Shown piece by piece: positions 63,920 through 64,000 of a stretch of DNA of 64,000 nucleotides. The notes beneath the pieces were generated by a model, which had not been told where the DNA came from, did no database searches, and saw only the letters and a program-made list of their open reading frames with translations. The stretch spans positions 43,659-107,658 of the forward strand of contig JAKASR010000002.1 in NCBI GenBank assembly GCA_021818955.1, read 5' to 3'. The translations under genes and the position numbers were made by a program. Source of the stretch: Acidobacteriota bacterium (GTDB taxonomy: Bacteria; Acidobacteriota; Terriglobia; Terriglobales; SCQP01). The first letter of the stretch is position 1; the number at the start of each line of letters is the position of its first letter.

Positions 63920-64000
63920 GAGCGGTCTCCCTGGCTGCTGTCGGCGCTTGCCGGGTTTTCATGTAAGCATGCGCATACTCGAAGCTATGCAACAACAGCC
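63912..64000 (-). CDS. C-terminal fragment of an upstream cas-operon gene (partial)
   Basis: Only the last 28 codons are in the window, ending HSFEYAHAYMKTR then AARETAHA and a TGA at 63914-63912. It overlaps the RAMP gene start, so it belongs to the same operon. It is too short to identify; another type III effector subunit is likely. Confidence 0.6.
   Translation of the reverse strand, partial: LLLHSFEYAHAYMKTRQAPTAARETAHA

Overview
The window is GC-rich, gene-dense chromosomal DNA that looks like an Acidobacteriota (Terriglobia-type soil bacterium). This is inferred from gene content, not from a marker gene: GH3 and GH51 hemicellulases with secreted esterases, PIG-L deacetylase, PQQ propeller-cytochrome c fusion, TonB-type proteins, and split trp and arg operons. 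No rRNA or tRNA gene was seen.

Layout. 1-2484 (minus): a TonB-family protein followed by a secreted protein resembling an M48 peptidase without its zinc site. 2815-8861: prmC, an acyl-carrier-like protein without the phosphopantetheine serine, dprA, topA with a clear terminator, and a YqeY protein. 8938-10731 (minus): a methyltransferase and an NAD(P)-dependent dehydrogenase. 10869-16239: trpC-trpF-trpB-small membrane protein-trpA-chorismate mutase-DAHP synthase, an aromatic amino acid operon. 16436-22352 (minus): a CusCBA/CzcCBA-like heavy-metal RND efflux operon. 22557-26903: fmt, then a divergent acyltransferase, a CpsB-type PHP phosphatase and an M23 peptidase. 27016-31323: tandem ARG boxes followed by argR-argF-argG-argH. 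31395-34086: two tandem DJ-1/PfpI genes (one without its catalytic cysteine) and moeA. 34242-41297: quinoprotein-cytochrome c, an outer-membrane protein, PIG-L deacetylase, an esterase and a small secreted protein. 41479-47878: class III aminotransferase, arsM, a decayed PHP phosphoesterase, PAP2 phosphatase, a glycosyltransferase and a second degenerate M48-like protein. 47919-55386: GH3, an esterase and GH51 with a divergent LysR regulator, a probable arabinoxylan-degradation locus.

The most interesting part is 55408-64000, a type III CRISPR-Cas locus read leftward. It has an upstream gene cut by the window edge, a RAMP protein, Cas6, a reverse transcriptase-Cas1 fusion (698 aa), Cas2, a leader, and a 52-repeat array. 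RT-Cas1 proteins of this kind are known to capture spacers from RNA. The 37-bp repeats exist as two alleles differing at two positions, arranged in alternating blocks. Two non-adjacent spacers overlap by 25 nt with one difference that would be synonymous in the apparent coding frame. More spacers than expected by rough estimate contain stable stem-loops. These features fit repeated sampling of related, structured transcripts or RNA-phage genomes, which database searches could test.
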